NCBI GenBank assembly: GCA_030144725.1
Contig: JASKMD010000005.1
Location: 4,005,404-4,069,403, forward strand
Origin: Haematococcus lacustris
Taxonomy: Eukaryota; Chlorophyta; Chlorophyceae; Chlamydomonadales; Haematococcaceae
Reading direction: 5' to 3'
Length of the DNA stretch: 64,000 bases
A program made the translations under genes and the position numbers. Below are positions 20,901 through 32,556 of this stretch, piece after piece. The number at the start of each line of letters is the position of its first letter. Position 1 is the first letter of the stretch. The notes under the pieces were generated by a model. It saw only the letters and a program-made list of their open reading frames with translations. It was not told the DNA's origin and made no database searches.

Positions 20901-23900
20901 CTGCCCAGCAAACGGGCCCCATCACACCGCACAGGCATCACACCCCACAGCACCCTTTCCACAAGGCTGCGAAGGCCTGGTCACACCGATCGTCACCCTG
21001 ACCTCACCTTGGGCTACCTTGACCTGCCTCGCCCTACCCACCCTGCCTCGGCCTCCCCGCCCTGCAGGACTCCCTGGTGACCCGCATGGAGGACCTGCCG
21101 CTGCTGCAAGGGGTCAGCTTCGACACCCATGGCGGGCTGACACCAGCTGCACAGGCAAGCAAGCTGTACTAGGTCTGTTAGTGCAGGGAGGGTCCCACGC
21201 TTTGTCCTGTGTTCCATCAGGGACCAGCGCTCTGAGGGGCCAACGCTCAGGGCCAGTAGGAGGCGTGCTCCTGCACACCACTGGTGCTGTCATGGAAAAA
21301 GACAGCAAAACAGAGAAGACTACGCCCTCATCTCCGGGAAGGAGAGGAGGGAGGAGAGTAGCCTCGGGACATGCCCTTGCTACCCTCCCACCAGTGTAGG
21401 GGGTTCAAGGGAACAACAGCATTGGCAGCAGCAGCAGCGGCAGCAGGCTGCTGTCATGTACAGCACTCCCATGGCCATGGCCACATTCCATTTGGGTCAT
21501 GAAGTCTGACGGCCAGACATGCCAGGGGCTGCCAGATGTGCATGTCTGGGCAGCAGCTAGTGTGGCGGATGCAGGCAGGTGTGAGGGGTCAGCTGCATGG
21601 GTGCAGCGCAGCAACGCGCTGCCAGCAGCTTGCCGGCCATTGCCTAGCCCTGTTTTAACACTGGTGCCTGCTGCTCTCAGGTCTACACCCAGTGGCTGCT
21701 GCAGCAGCACATCAACGCGCCCTTCACACTCCCCCGCACAGACAACAGCAGCAGCGGCGGCAGCAGCACGACAGTGCCCCGGCCGCTGTTACGCATGCCA
21801 GGCAGCCCAGAGGTATCAAGCAGCATGAACCCGGTGGCCGCTGGTCTCACCTGGCAGCTGCCCACGCCCATCCCTGCGCTGTGTGAGTGTGGCAGTGCCA
21901 GGCCGCCTCAACCGACCCTGCAACCAGCAGTGTGTCACACTCCCTCACTCGCTAGGTTACTACTAGCCAGCTGCTAGGGAACGGCAGCCAGCTGTCAGGG
22001 TACAGCACACAGCCACCCTGACGGCCAGTGCCTGTACCCATCACGGCACCCCAGGCTGCCATGGCATGGCAGCTTACAATTAGCGCATGTTTGTCATGCC
22101 AACTCTACACTATAGCCCTCGCGGTCAGGCAATAATGTAGGTGGTAGGCACTCATGCACCATGTCCATGTGCGTTGGGTTTACTCCACACAGCCCATCAA
22201 CACCAATTGAGTCCCGCTATTGATTCCTAGTGGTTCCTAGTGGTCCGACTCGTTTGGAGGCCCTAGTGAGGGATGAGGGGGCTGCCATGGCACCTTGTGA
22301 GGAGCGCTTGGTGGGTAAGCTAGGATGCTTAGCTGCCTGGCCACACGCCGGGGCAGTCCGCTTGTGTTCAAGATCCACCCTGGCCACTGCTGTTTCGCCA
22401 CAGCTGCTGCACCACACTCCTCAGGCCTGGCTGTGCCTCAGCCTGTGCTGGTGGCTGTGCCTGCGCCTGCCCCTGAGTTCAGCCACGTATGGGGACCCTG
22501 CTGCGGCTGCCGGCCTGCTGGACACCAACGGCTTGGGCGTGTCCGTGCTGGCCAGCAATGCAACCCTGGAGGCAGCCTCGTGAGTGGCTGAGGGGGAGAG
22601 GGTGCCCTGGGGCAGCTGCAGGGTCAGCACCGTCAGCAGTACGTGGCATTTGCCTGTCACAGTTGCTGCAACACACACACACACACGCACTCAATGTGGC
22701 AGACACAGTGTCGATGAGTCAGCTATGACCAGGCAGGGGCCAGGCAGGTCCAGACTGGGCTACAGTCCACTCAGGGCCAACCTGGGCTGTTCTATAGTTC
22801 AGCTGCACGTCGTATCAAAGCACATGGCCTCAGTGTCATGACCCTTGCTTGCAGCGATTGCCTCTGCAGCCGGTCTGCTGCCCTTCTGTTGATGGTGGGA
22901 GCAGGCCGCGCCCCTCTTCTTCTGCAGCCGCTCTGCTGCCCTTCTGCCTTGATGCCCTCCTGCCTTGCTGCCCTCCTGACTTCCTGTTGCGCCTGAGGAA
23001 CGCCCTTGATAGTAAGGAGCTCCACTTTGGCACGTGGGCCAATCTGCTTCACCTACTTTCACCCACAGCACGGTGGCCAGCGCTGTAGGGAAGCCATGAT
23101 GCCCTGCTGTGTGGCAGCTTACATACTTTACACAAGCCCTCCCACAAGACCTCATACGCCAACAGACCTGTTGACAGCTGGATGACGCGCCCATGACTGC
23201 TAGATAGGTCCTCGACAAACACAGCGGCACCACTCATCCTCACCCTGTACGTGGACTCCAGACGACTGCAGACCTCTGCAGAGCGTGGTCAGTTCGAGAA
23301 AGTGGACTGTAGTGTCTGTAGAGTGTGGTCTCTCTGCTCCAGAGCCGCCTTGGTGGAAACCAGTGTCCCTTGCATGCTGGCTCACAGGGCGTACCTGAAG
23401 CAGCCTGCCTCATACGAGTTCACTGTCAGGAGTGCGCTGTTTGACCAGGTAGGCAGTTTGTGCCTGTGCCTATGCGTGCCTGTATTTGTGGACGTGTGTG
23501 GATAGGAAGAGGGAGGGCAACCTGTGCAATTTTAGTAGGCAGTCGGCTGGCAGCTGTTTGGGTCCTTGCCTGCCACATGTCTCCCACCCCACTCCCCATC
23601 TGCCTGCCCGGGCGGTGCTTGTATTTCCTCCCCCTTCCTGTTACTTCCATGCCTGGTGTATCCACTGCAGCTATATTGTGCTCCAGGCTGGCCTATGTGG
23701 TCATGCCCAGCATCACACTTCCTGTCACTTCCATGCCCGGTGTACCCATTGTGCCCGATGCGGTGGTGTCTGTGCAGTACGAGGTGGCCTTCCCCTTGAG
23801 GCAAGCCGCCGACTGCTTGGCAGGCCTGCTGGCCGTGGTGTACGGCAACGACACGGACAGCCTGCGTAACGAGACACGCGCCAGGGACAAGGGCTTCCGC

Positions 23901-25607
23901 ACCCCTCCGCTCATCAGGGTGGTGGCCAAGGAGGACGCCCTGCTGGGCCTCACATGTGGGTCACACACTGCTCCTACTGTATAGCAACCAGGGTCATACT
24001 CTGCACAAGGTCATGCTCTGCGTGAGGTGCTCTGACATGGAATGAGCAGGTGTGATGTCACACTACGGATGATCGAATGTGGCACCAGGAGCACCAGGAG
24101 CATGATCGAATGTGGCACCAGGAGCACCACACACTGATGAGTTGCCAAGGTATCGACTCGGTTGCACCCCAAACACCAACACCGGTGGCACGCTCCCTTT
24201 CAAGGCCCCTCCTAGGATCAAAACCTGCTTACTCCTAGCATCTAATGCATGGAAGGCTTACCAGGACGGCCTGGCCCTGTTGCCCTGCAGTTGACGAGCC
24301 TCACATGTACATTAACATTGAGGACTACATGTACTACAACACGGGGCGCAGGAGCAACACCGCCTTCCAGGCCGTCATGGCCTACTTGCGGTCAGCTGTT
24401 GCCTGCATCCAGCTGTTGCCTGCCACGCACTCAGCGCACCCAGCTGAAGCACATGCATGCAGCGGTGCTGGGACAAGTCAAACGCAGACATGTGAAGGTT
24501 GCAACAAGCCTGCTTTCATATCTCTACCCCTCTACCCCTCTCACCCTACCTGCCACTCATCCCCCCACCCGCCATGTGCCTCCCTCTCACTGCCCCATCC
24601 ACTTCGCCTGCCAGGCCCAGGGCCAGGGGCAGGGCCAGGGGTAGGGGTATGAGTAGGGGTAGAGTCAGAGTTCAAGTTAACCCTCACCCTGACCCTAGTC
24701 CCTAACCCCTTCGTAACCCTGGTTCCTAAACCCTCCTGCTCAGGCCCAGGGCTAATCCTAACCCCCAACCTTTACTAATCCCAACCCCTTCCACCCCTGG
24801 TGCCCAGGTCCAGTCCTAACTGTGGTTCAAGCGGGCTGCACGGGGCAGGAGCTAGGCTACACTGGGGCAAAGCTGGCTGGCCAGACCCCGGCTGCTGGCA
24901 CGGCGACAAAGAGTACGGCAGCAACTGGTGCCACTTTGGGTGCGCCCTGCGGCAGCTGGACCCTGGCGCCAAGTTCACGGACAGTGCTCCTGACAGGTGA
25001 GCGCCGGGCTGGCAGCGGGGCTGTGGCTGGCCAGTAGAGCAAGGGGCGCCATACACAGCATTGTACTCAATTGGCCAGCTAGTCGTGGTGAGCGCCGTGA
25101 GGGCAAGTCAGGTTGGTGGGACCATGCCAGACGAGGGCGGCGCAAGCCACGGCGGGGCAGCGCAGGGCAGTAATGACAGGTCATAGGTAGTTCGATTTCG
25201 AGCTGGGCAGGACAGGTAAGCGCGGGCTAACGGCTGTGATGGAGGGGCCGATCGACTGACGGCTTCGGCTGGCCTGTTGAGTAAGGGACGCCATTCACAG
25301 CATTGTGTAGCTCTTGGCTGGTTGACTGGTAGTGATGACACCAAACACACCCCTTTGCCCAATTGCAAGCACAATGAAGCACAAAGGCACTCGCCCCACA
25401 CCATTTATGGCATTTTACATCCCATGCTGCTGTCACGGTTGCTGTTGGGTTGCCTCTGGTCACAGATGGAACTGGCAGGGCGTGGACCTAGACGGCTGCT
25501 GTGGTCCTGACGGTTTCCTTGTCAACAAGCCCAACTGCACCTGCTCAGTGCAACACGCGCGCGATGCCACCAGCTGCCCACCAGCCCCGCACTACACCAA
25601 CAGATGA
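17928..25607 (+). CDS. L-gulono-1,4-lactone oxidase-like FAD-linked oxidase
   Basis: Sixteen exons close in phase and give about 658 residues: 17928-17996, 18064-18119, 18246-18330, 18581-18751, 19216-19299, 19701-19796, 20060-20347, 20470-20589, 21068-21154, 21681-21882, 22483-22579, 23388-23448, 23778-23955, 24291-24390, 24856-24996, 25466-25607. A signal peptide (ASSVAALLIGLAAHCALA) suggests secretory-route targeting. The FAD-binding domain shows ATVQDVQDAV, NGAGRSWN, FFCAG, VDAGV and TVGGAVATGTHGSS; the ALO-type C-terminal domain includes LHWGKAGW. The family oxidises aldonolactones, in some members to ascorbate. GAGRSW has Arg where covalently flavinylated relatives have His, so FAD is probably non-covalent. 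The intron after exon 9 uses a GC donor. An upstream in-frame ATG at 17910 is possible. Confidence 0.85.
22067..22296 (+). mobile_element. Solo Fanzor-element 3' tail in oxidase intron 10
   Basis: Aligns with 59567-59740, the region just 3' of a Fanzor stop codon. Shared text includes CAGCTTACAATTAG, GTCATGCCAACTCTACA, GGTTTACTCCACACAGCCC and GGAGGCCCTAGTGAGGGA. No Fanzor coding sequence is attached here, so it is either a deletion remnant or a non-autonomous derivative. It lies wholly inside an intron (21883-22482), in the same direction as the host gene, and does not disturb its splice sites. Confidence 0.8.
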
Positions 25608-26859
25608 CCTGTCCTGTGATTCCCCTGGCATGCCCAACTGGAGTGCCGGCAACCATTCGCCGTCTGAGGGACAATGGGGACCCGTCAGGCCGAGGGGAAA
25701 TGGCGATCTCTTCCCAGATCTTCATTGTTGACTTGCTGCTTGCTGCTGAACTTGGGGTGCTGCATGGCCCAAGAGATGCTATGCGACCTGTGCCTTGCCT
25801 GATAGGATGATTAGATATCATGAGCCTAGGTACCCTGCACCTTCCTTGCATGACGTTCCTGCATTTCCCTGTCAGCACTGTCCCACATGGTGCGCGATCT
25901 CATGGTTGCCGAACATGACCCCATGCATCACGCCATGGATTGCAACACGAGGAGGAGCAGCAGCAGCTGGGGATCTCCAGGGGTGGCTGATGGCGGCTGG
26001 ATTGAATGATTGGGCGGCCTGGTGCGAGCGGCGTGCATGCAGCGAGTTGTAGGTGCATGCCGTGAGTTGTAGGTGCATGCAGCGAGTTGTAGGTGCATGC
26101 AGCGAGTTGTAGGTGCATGCAGCGAGTTGTAGGTGCATGCAGCGATGCTGAGGTGCAGAGTAGAGGTGCAGAGTAGGGCTATTCAGGCCTTTCGGTCCTA
26201 GCTCTGGTGACGTGGCCTAGGCCAACCCACACCAAAGGGTGTAGTAAGGTGTGCAGGGTTGTGCATGGCACATGACGCATGGTGCATGGCACGTGGCTGC
26301 AGCATGGGAAGGATAGGCTAGCTTAATAGGTAAGCCACTGCGGCGTGTGAGGAGTGAGTGAGGGTGCACACTGTAGTGTGTGTGGAGAGTGAGGCCCAGC
26401 TCTGCAGACATTGGCTTCCGACATATGCATGCCGGGGCATGGCCAGGAAGCAAGGCACCTGATGCGCATTTTCACGTAATGAGAGGCAGGCAGGCAGGCA
26501 GGGTAGCATACATCACAATCTCGTCACAGGTTGGTGCACCAGTACCCCGGTTGAGCAACCAGTGCCGACTGCTTGGGTGGAAAAGCAATATGTGAAGTGT
26601 AAAATGTTGAGGGCCAGTTCGTCTCGTGGTGCAGGCCCCCGCTGCAACCACCAAGGTTGCCTGACGCATGACTTCAGGCGCGGAGCTTTTCTTCATGAGC
26701 AGGAGCCTGGCGCGGCCATCACCGCTGCAGCCCAGCTGGCAACCCCTGCCCCCCACCCTTGCTGTTGCCAGCTGCTTGCAGCTACTGCCTCCTTGCTTGC
26801 CTTGTCCCTGCCCAGCGTCAAGTCCTCGAGGTGCTTGCGCTAAGCTGTCTGGTTTACCA
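25608..26859. other. Region 3' of the oxidase gene
   Basis: No gene supported. It holds the minisatellite listed separately and short frames only. Confidence 0.5.
26036..26146 (+). repeat. 20-bp minisatellite
   Basis: About five tandem copies of GCATGCAGCGAGTTGTAGGT; one has a CCGT variant and the array ends in a diverged unit. Confidence 0.9.
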
Positions 26860-27030
26860 GCTTGACCGCCTCCGAGGTGGTGGAGTCCACCACTTGTCGC
26901 CTAGCTGCCTCCGCTTCTTTGTCAGCCAGCTGGCACTGCTGCTCCAGCCATGCCAAATCAGGCACTAGGGCCACTGTCTGCTGCCTGACTAGCACCTAAC
27001 GGCCCCTTCCAGCAGCAGGGCAGCCACCCG
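26860..27030 (-). pseudogene. 3' exon fragment of the coiled-coil gene family
   Basis: The minus strand matches the last-exon region of the array genes (compare 28920-29035): LVPDLAW, QCQLADKE and the reverse complement of GCCAGCTGGCACTGC. Upstream exons are not found here, and the adjoining Ala/Pro/Gln-rich stretch to 27500 has no match. A truncated fourth member of the array. Confidence 0.55.
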
Positions 27031-28340
27031 GCTGAGTGGAGGCAGCGCGCCACATCCCAGCACTGGCCCTACCCAGTCCGCACCCCGACCTGACCCCCCT
27101 GCTGCCCAGGCCCCGACCCCAGGGGCTGCTGGGCCAGGGCGGCAGGGCCACAAACACGCAGGGGGGCTAGCAACAGAGCCATTGCCCGGGCGGCAGTTTG
27201 CAGGAAGGGCTAGAGTGCAGCAGGGGCACAGTCAGGCCGCACAAGAGCAGCATGGCTGTGAGCAGGCAGCCCCCCTACCACACTCACAGCAGCAGGGGCC
27301 ACAGCAGGGGGAACAGCAGGGGCAGCAGCAGCAGCAGCAACAAGAGCCAGTGGTGGTGGCAGGTGTGCACAGCCAGGCGCCCAGCTGCTGTGAGGGCAGG
27401 GTGCCAAGCAATGGGCAAGGGGTGGCGGCAGGGGGCCAGGCAGCAGCCCGCTTTCAGGCTGTGTGGCCAGGCTAGAGCAGCGGGGCCTCACGCCGCCCGT
27501 GAACCCCTAACCAGCCTGAGCTCAAGCCCATGACAGGGGTTAGGCCTTGTGGTGCTAGTATCCACATCATGGCAAGCGGACTGGCTGATGCGAGAGTGTT
27601 GCCAGTACTAAGACAGGGGGAGAAGGCCTTGGGTTGCTGAGTACTTGAGACTGGCTGGGTGGCTGGTGAGGGAGGGCTGTGGCTGATGTGACTGGTGTCA
27701 GTGTTGAGAGCCTCGTATGCATGTGTACTTCAGAGTGTCTCAGGTTGGTATGTGTCATGGGCCCATGTTGCAAGGTTTTGCATGTTTGTGCTTCACTGTG
27801 TATGTCAGGGCCTGAGCTGTTGGAAACACAATTGGCATGTCTCCAGTGGTTTATAGACTGCGCTGGACATGTTGCCATCATGGCTCTTGTGTTGGTGCCT
27901 CACTGAGAGCATAAGCCATGTATCGGGAGGGCCGCGGCTGATGAGACTGATGTCGGTGTTCACGGCATCGTATGTGTCTAATTATGTGCATCGGTCCTGA
28001 ATTTGTTGCTAACGACTGTGTCACATCAGAATAACTGCGTTTGCCATATACCACTACTAAGTACCAGGCCACAACGCATGCTTACATGGTCAGCATACTC
28101 AAACCTTGTGGATGCCAAGATGCCATGCCAGGCTGGTCACATCGAACCACATCGTACCACCAACACCTTAACACCTCAACACCATGAGCTGTGGGTAGTC
28201 TCACTCAGCTGCACTTAACTGTGGCGTCCTCAGTCCCATGTCAGCTCCCTTGATGACCATAAACCCACCACTGGTGGCACGTTGACACCAAACCACTGTA
28301 CCACCCAAGGCACTTAGCCACACTTAGCCGCCCAATACCT
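27031..28340. other. No recognised gene
   Basis: 27200-27480 is a CAG/GGGCAG-rich low-complexity stretch. A diverged direct repeat pair occurs at about 27672-27760 and 27930-28000 (both with GGCTGATG...GACTG..GTC.GTGTT). Nothing else is supported. Confidence 0.45.
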
Positions 28341-28344
28341 GAAC

Positions 28345-28537
28345 CCTTGCGCATGGCAGTTGTTGGGGTCCTTGCCTTCCACTTGCCTCCCACTCCCATT
28401 CCTATCCCCACTCCCACTCCATCTGCCTGCACGGGCGGTGCTTGTAGTTCCACCACCTTCCTGTCACTTCCATCGCTGGCGTATCCCCCGTATGTGCCCG
28501 ACGCGTGTATGTGCAGTACGAGGTGGCCTTCCCCTGC
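28345..28537 (+). pseudogene. Duplicated fragment of the oxidase gene (intron 12 / exon 13 edge)
   Basis: Matches 23552-23800. Shared landmarks are GGGTCCTTGCCT, ATCTGCCTGC.CGGGCGGTGC, and the splice acceptor plus first codons CAGTACGAGGTGGCCTTCCC of exon 13. The match ends soon after, where it abuts the last coiled-coil exon on the other strand. It cannot encode anything useful alone and records a local segmental duplication. Confidence 0.7.
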
Positions 28538-28552
28538 ACAGTGCATGTGCCC

Positions 28553-31550
28553 TCAGGGCCTTCCCTTCAGCATTCGGTTGCGCACCACAGGCTTCTGAAA
28601 GCCCATGGCATTCGCCTTGCCCACCTTGTGGCCTGCTTGCTGGTCCTGCTGCTTCACTCGCTGCTGCTGCCTGGCTGCTGCTTCAAGCTGCCGCCGCCCG
28701 TCCTCCACACTCTGCTCAGCCAGCAGTCGCTGCCGGACCATCTCTGTAGACGCCTGCTTCTCTTCAGCACCTGGCTGCTCTCCCTCATGCTGCTGCTGCT
28801 GCTGCTGCCTCCCTCCCTCATGCTGCTCAGCACATCTGCGCAAGCATTGATCAGCCTCCTCCTTGCGATGAGCAGCCTCACACTGCCTCCTGTGAGCCTG
28901 TATTACAGAAAGCTTGGCTGCCTGCAGCTGCTCATCAGCCAGCTGGCACTGCAGAGCCAGCCATGGCAAATCAGGCACTAGGGCCACTGCCTGCTGCCTG
29001 ACCAGCACCTGGCGGCCCCCTCCAGCAGCAGCGCAGACCAGGCCAGGGCGCACCAGGAACAGGGGCCGGCTGCAAGGGGCAGGCAGCACACAGGAGGGCA
29101 GCATGACAGGCTGGGTGGTTCAGGCAGAACAAACAGCCTTCAGCCTGCACTGCCCACCAGCCTTCCACCCTCACCCTCACCTTGCCTCCACTTTGCCCAG
29201 CAGCTGACGCACAGGCGCCTCACACGCCTGCTGCCCCTCCTGCGCCACCCACTCCTCCAGCCTGCACACCAGCTGCAGCCCGGGGCAGCTGCTCTGCAGG
29301 CTGGCCAGCAGCAGGTTGACCCGAGTCATGGCAGCAGCCAACGCCACCAGCTGAACTTGCCACACCCGACTTGCTTGCTGGTCCTCGCCCAGACCCAGCT
29401 GCTGCTCCAGCTGCTGCTGCATGTAATCCCTGATGCCCCCCACATATCGTACCAACACCTCCCTGGCAGCCGTGTTTGAGGTCGCCTGCTGCTGCGCCAC
29501 CAGGAACAGGGTCCTGCTCTTGGCTTGCTGCAGCTGCTGCAGGACCGCATGCAACTCGGTGCACCCTGCCTCAGGGCAGCTGGTGAGGCAGGCAAGGTAG
29601 TTTGTCAACCCGGCCGGAGCTCTGTCTGCGTACCAGTCCACCTGCTGCTGAGCAATGCCCAGGGCTGTGTTCAGTACTTGGTGGTGCAGGGCAGCAGCAC
29701 AGCTGTCTCTGTCCCAGATGCTGACCAGGGCGGCTGCGCCCTCCCGCGCAGCCTGGAGTATGCTTTGCACGGGAGGGGTCTGTAGGGTGGGCCCCCGCAC
29801 CAGCACTGCCGCCAGCTGCTGGGTGGCGACACCAAGATGGTCCAGGCACTGCTGCTGCTCCACACTACCAAAGCCCACTGGGAAGCTGCCGCCCGCATTG
29901 GCCTGGGTAGCCTGAGCAGAAAGGGGTACTGGCTGGGCCTGACCCCCTCCACTGCCACTGCCATCACCAGGGATGTTGCTGCTGCTGCTGCTCCTGATCA
30001 GCTGCTCCAGCCTGTCTTGGGCCCTTCGCAGCTCCTCCTGCAGCAAGGTAAGGAAGTAAGCCCAGCAGCGGCACAGCAGGCTGCACCCATTCAAACCACT
30101 TGAGGGACCTTGTGGCCAGTGACCACGCGGCGGCAGCAAGGTGAGGGCATGGCGTCCATGTGAGGCTCCATGCAGTGGTAGCGGCTGATAGGCTTGGGAG
30201 GAAGGGATTGGGGCAGCAAGGGGTAAGGGAGGTGGAGGGGCTGCCTGCTCACCTGGCTCAGCTGCAGCCTGGCTGCCGTTGCCTCCTCTTTGGTGTTGCT
30301 GGTGACCAACCGTGTCTCCAGCTGTTTCATGGCTGCCTCATGACGCAACTTGTCCTGCTGCAGATCTGCCACCTCAGCTGCCAGCTGCAGGTTGTACTTC
30401 TGCAGCACACGGAAAGACAGGCACGCAGGGCACCATGACTGCTATGTTTGCTTTGGGACTCCCCCAGCTGCTTGGATGCGCTTGGATGAGTACTGCCTCC
30501 TGCTTTCCTGTTGCGAGGGTTTACCTTAGCCCAGCCTGTTGCTTGATGAATTGCTAGGCATAGTGTTAGTTCGCACAGTCATGGAGCCGGTGGTAAACAT
30601 GGATGCACGAACAATGGTGTCCATGACCACAATACCACCCATCTTCTTGACTTGCCTCTGCATCTGCTGCTCTTCTGGACGCCTCTTGCAGCTTGGCCTG
30701 GTCCTGGCGCCTGGACTTCTGCTGCTGCTCTAGCAGCTGTTGAACACTCTTCTGAGCCTTGTTTAGCTTGCTGTCAGCATCCTGCTTGGCCCTGGCCAGG
30801 CTAGAGGCGTTCTCCTCAACTGTCCGCAGCTGGGAGCGCAAACCTGCTTCTAGCTGCTGCTTTTCCTGGGCCAGGCTGGTGGCATGGTCCTCTGCTGCTT
30901 GTAGCCGAGCAAGCAAGGCTGCTTCATTCTGCTGCTTTGCTGTAGCCAGGCCAGCGGCATGATGCTCTGCTGTCTGCAGCTGGGAATGCAGAGACTCTTC
31001 ACGTCGCTGATGAGTCCTGGCTACGTCAGCGGCATGTTGCTGTGCTGCAAGCAGCTGACTGCGCAAGGCTGCTTCTTGCTCATGGTGGCGCTGCTGGGAT
31101 TGCACAATCATGAGGTGCAGCTTGCCCACATCCTGGGGCAGAGGCTGGCCATCCACGTCCACACATTTGCTGCATGCGCATTACAAGCCGCAGCAAAAGT
31201 AAGAATGGTGCTGAACGGCTAGCAGCACCACCCTATCTGCTAACCCTGGGTAGTACTAGTCACCGTGGGTAGTACTAGTCACCAGGTGGAGGTACACAGC
31301 AGGGACTGTGATGTGTACAGAGTTGAAGAGATGTTGGTGCATTGGCCCATGCACCACACCTGTTGCCTGCAGCCCACTGCACAAATGTCGAGCCTGTGTG
31401 AGCTTCGCCACAGTGGCCGTGGCACATCTGACCCCTAGCCATACCCTGGCTGGCGTTCGGGGCGGCTCGATCGATGTTGAACGGGGCAGGGCTGCCTGAG
31501 GAGCTAGCTGTCACAATACGCGCATATGATACCAACAGTGGTGCGGACAT
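28553..31550 (-). CDS. Coiled-coil array gene, unit A
   Basis: The start MSAPLLVSYARIVTASSSGS is near 31550. A coiled-coil exon (about 30650-31168) begins CVDVDGQPLPQDV and is rich in Gln/Ala/Glu heptads. Then come an exon at 30253-30399 (AAEVADLQQDKLRHEAAMKQ), a large exon at 29181-30037 (ELRRAQDRLEQLIRSS through the helical GKVEAR end), and a last exon at 28553-29069 with further coiled coil and a Gln run. The boundary of the coiled-coil exon is uncertain; the 29181-30037 to 28553-29069 junction is in phase. No enzyme motif or membrane segment is seen. I do not recognise the family; a structural or cytoskeletal role is only a guess from composition. Units B and C are paralogues. Confidence 0.55.
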
Positions 31551-31920
31551 GACAGTGGTAGCGATTCTTCTGCGACCTACACCCGCCTGCCAGTCTGCAT
31601 CAATCCGAACGCATGCGAAACTTGCGCTGCTGAGCCGCTGCAGAGCGAGATCGTGAGGTGAGCGAAAACAGACTGCCTGGCCTTATTAAGCCTGTTCCAA
31701 TGCTGGCGACGGCAGTCGCGCGTATGTAATGTGTTTCACGGCGACTAGGGTTCTTCGAGTGTGACAGCAAGGTGAGAGGCGTTAAGCTCGCTGCCCCGCA
31801 TCGCATCTCATCGCAACCGGGCGGCGTGAAATGCGTACTGCGATACTGCGTTAAGCTCGTATCGCATCTCATCGCATCTCATCGCAAACGGGCAGCTGCA
31901 ACGCAACTGCGACTGCGATG
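31496..31920. repeat. Duplicated 5' region of the coiled-coil array (unit A)
   Basis: Closely matches 33715-34090: GAGCTAGCTGTCACAATACG, GCATCAATCCGAACGCATGC and CATCGCATCTCATCGCA are shared. It covers the first codons and upstream region, so the duplication included the promoter. The CATCTCATCGCA motif is repeated within it. Confidence 0.85.
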
Positions 31921-32556
31921 GGTCACAACTGCGCTGTCATGAACAGAAAGGAAGACATGTATCAGTTTGCAACTGCACTGGTGATTTGGTGCCGGTGCAG
32001 ATTCCTTGCACCAGGTGCAGGTGCAGCAGTCCAGCTGGCTACTTACTCAACTAGCGTCCCTGTGACCCCCTTGCCTCCTTTCCTGCCCTGTACCTGATCA
32101 TTCTTTGATGCACTTGGTCTGCACCAGCCTCACACACCAGCCCGGCTACCTCGCTGGCTACTTCTGGCACTGGCAAACAGGCATTGGCACAGCCAACCTT
32201 ACTTAGCACCTCCCCCACACCACAACTGGGTAAGGGTCATGTCTGCAGCAGAGGAATGCAGGGCACTTGTGTCAGCGTTGTGCCTCACGGTACCATGCTA
32301 GCCCTGGTTGTATGTGCAGCCACCTCATCCTGGTACTGCAACGCACTGCCGGGCATAATGGCCACACTAGACAGAAAACCCCTACAGCACTGGCCATCAT
32401 AACCAGCAGCCATGGCAGTGCTGAGTCTGCATCAGCCCTGCAGGCATGCTTTAGCCAACAACTTAAGGCACACGAATCCTGCTGGCTTGCTGTTTACTCA
32501 GCCAGGGGCAGCCTCATGGGACAGGGACGCCTTTCACTGAGGTTCTGTGCACCACC
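31921..32556. other. Spacer between array units A and B
   Basis: No gene supported. The text resembles the unit B-C spacer (for example the run around TTGCCTCC...CTGCCCTGTACCTG), as expected if the whole unit was duplicated. Confidence 0.5.

Noticed and set aside
24640..24800. Telomere-like CCCTAA / CCCTGA text, also near 40619
   Set aside because: Short and degenerate, inside an intron and not the algal telomere repeat. Not evidence of a chromosome end.
26036..26146. CRISPR-like array
   Set aside because: The 20-bp units are directly adjacent with no spacers; a minisatellite in a nuclear genome.
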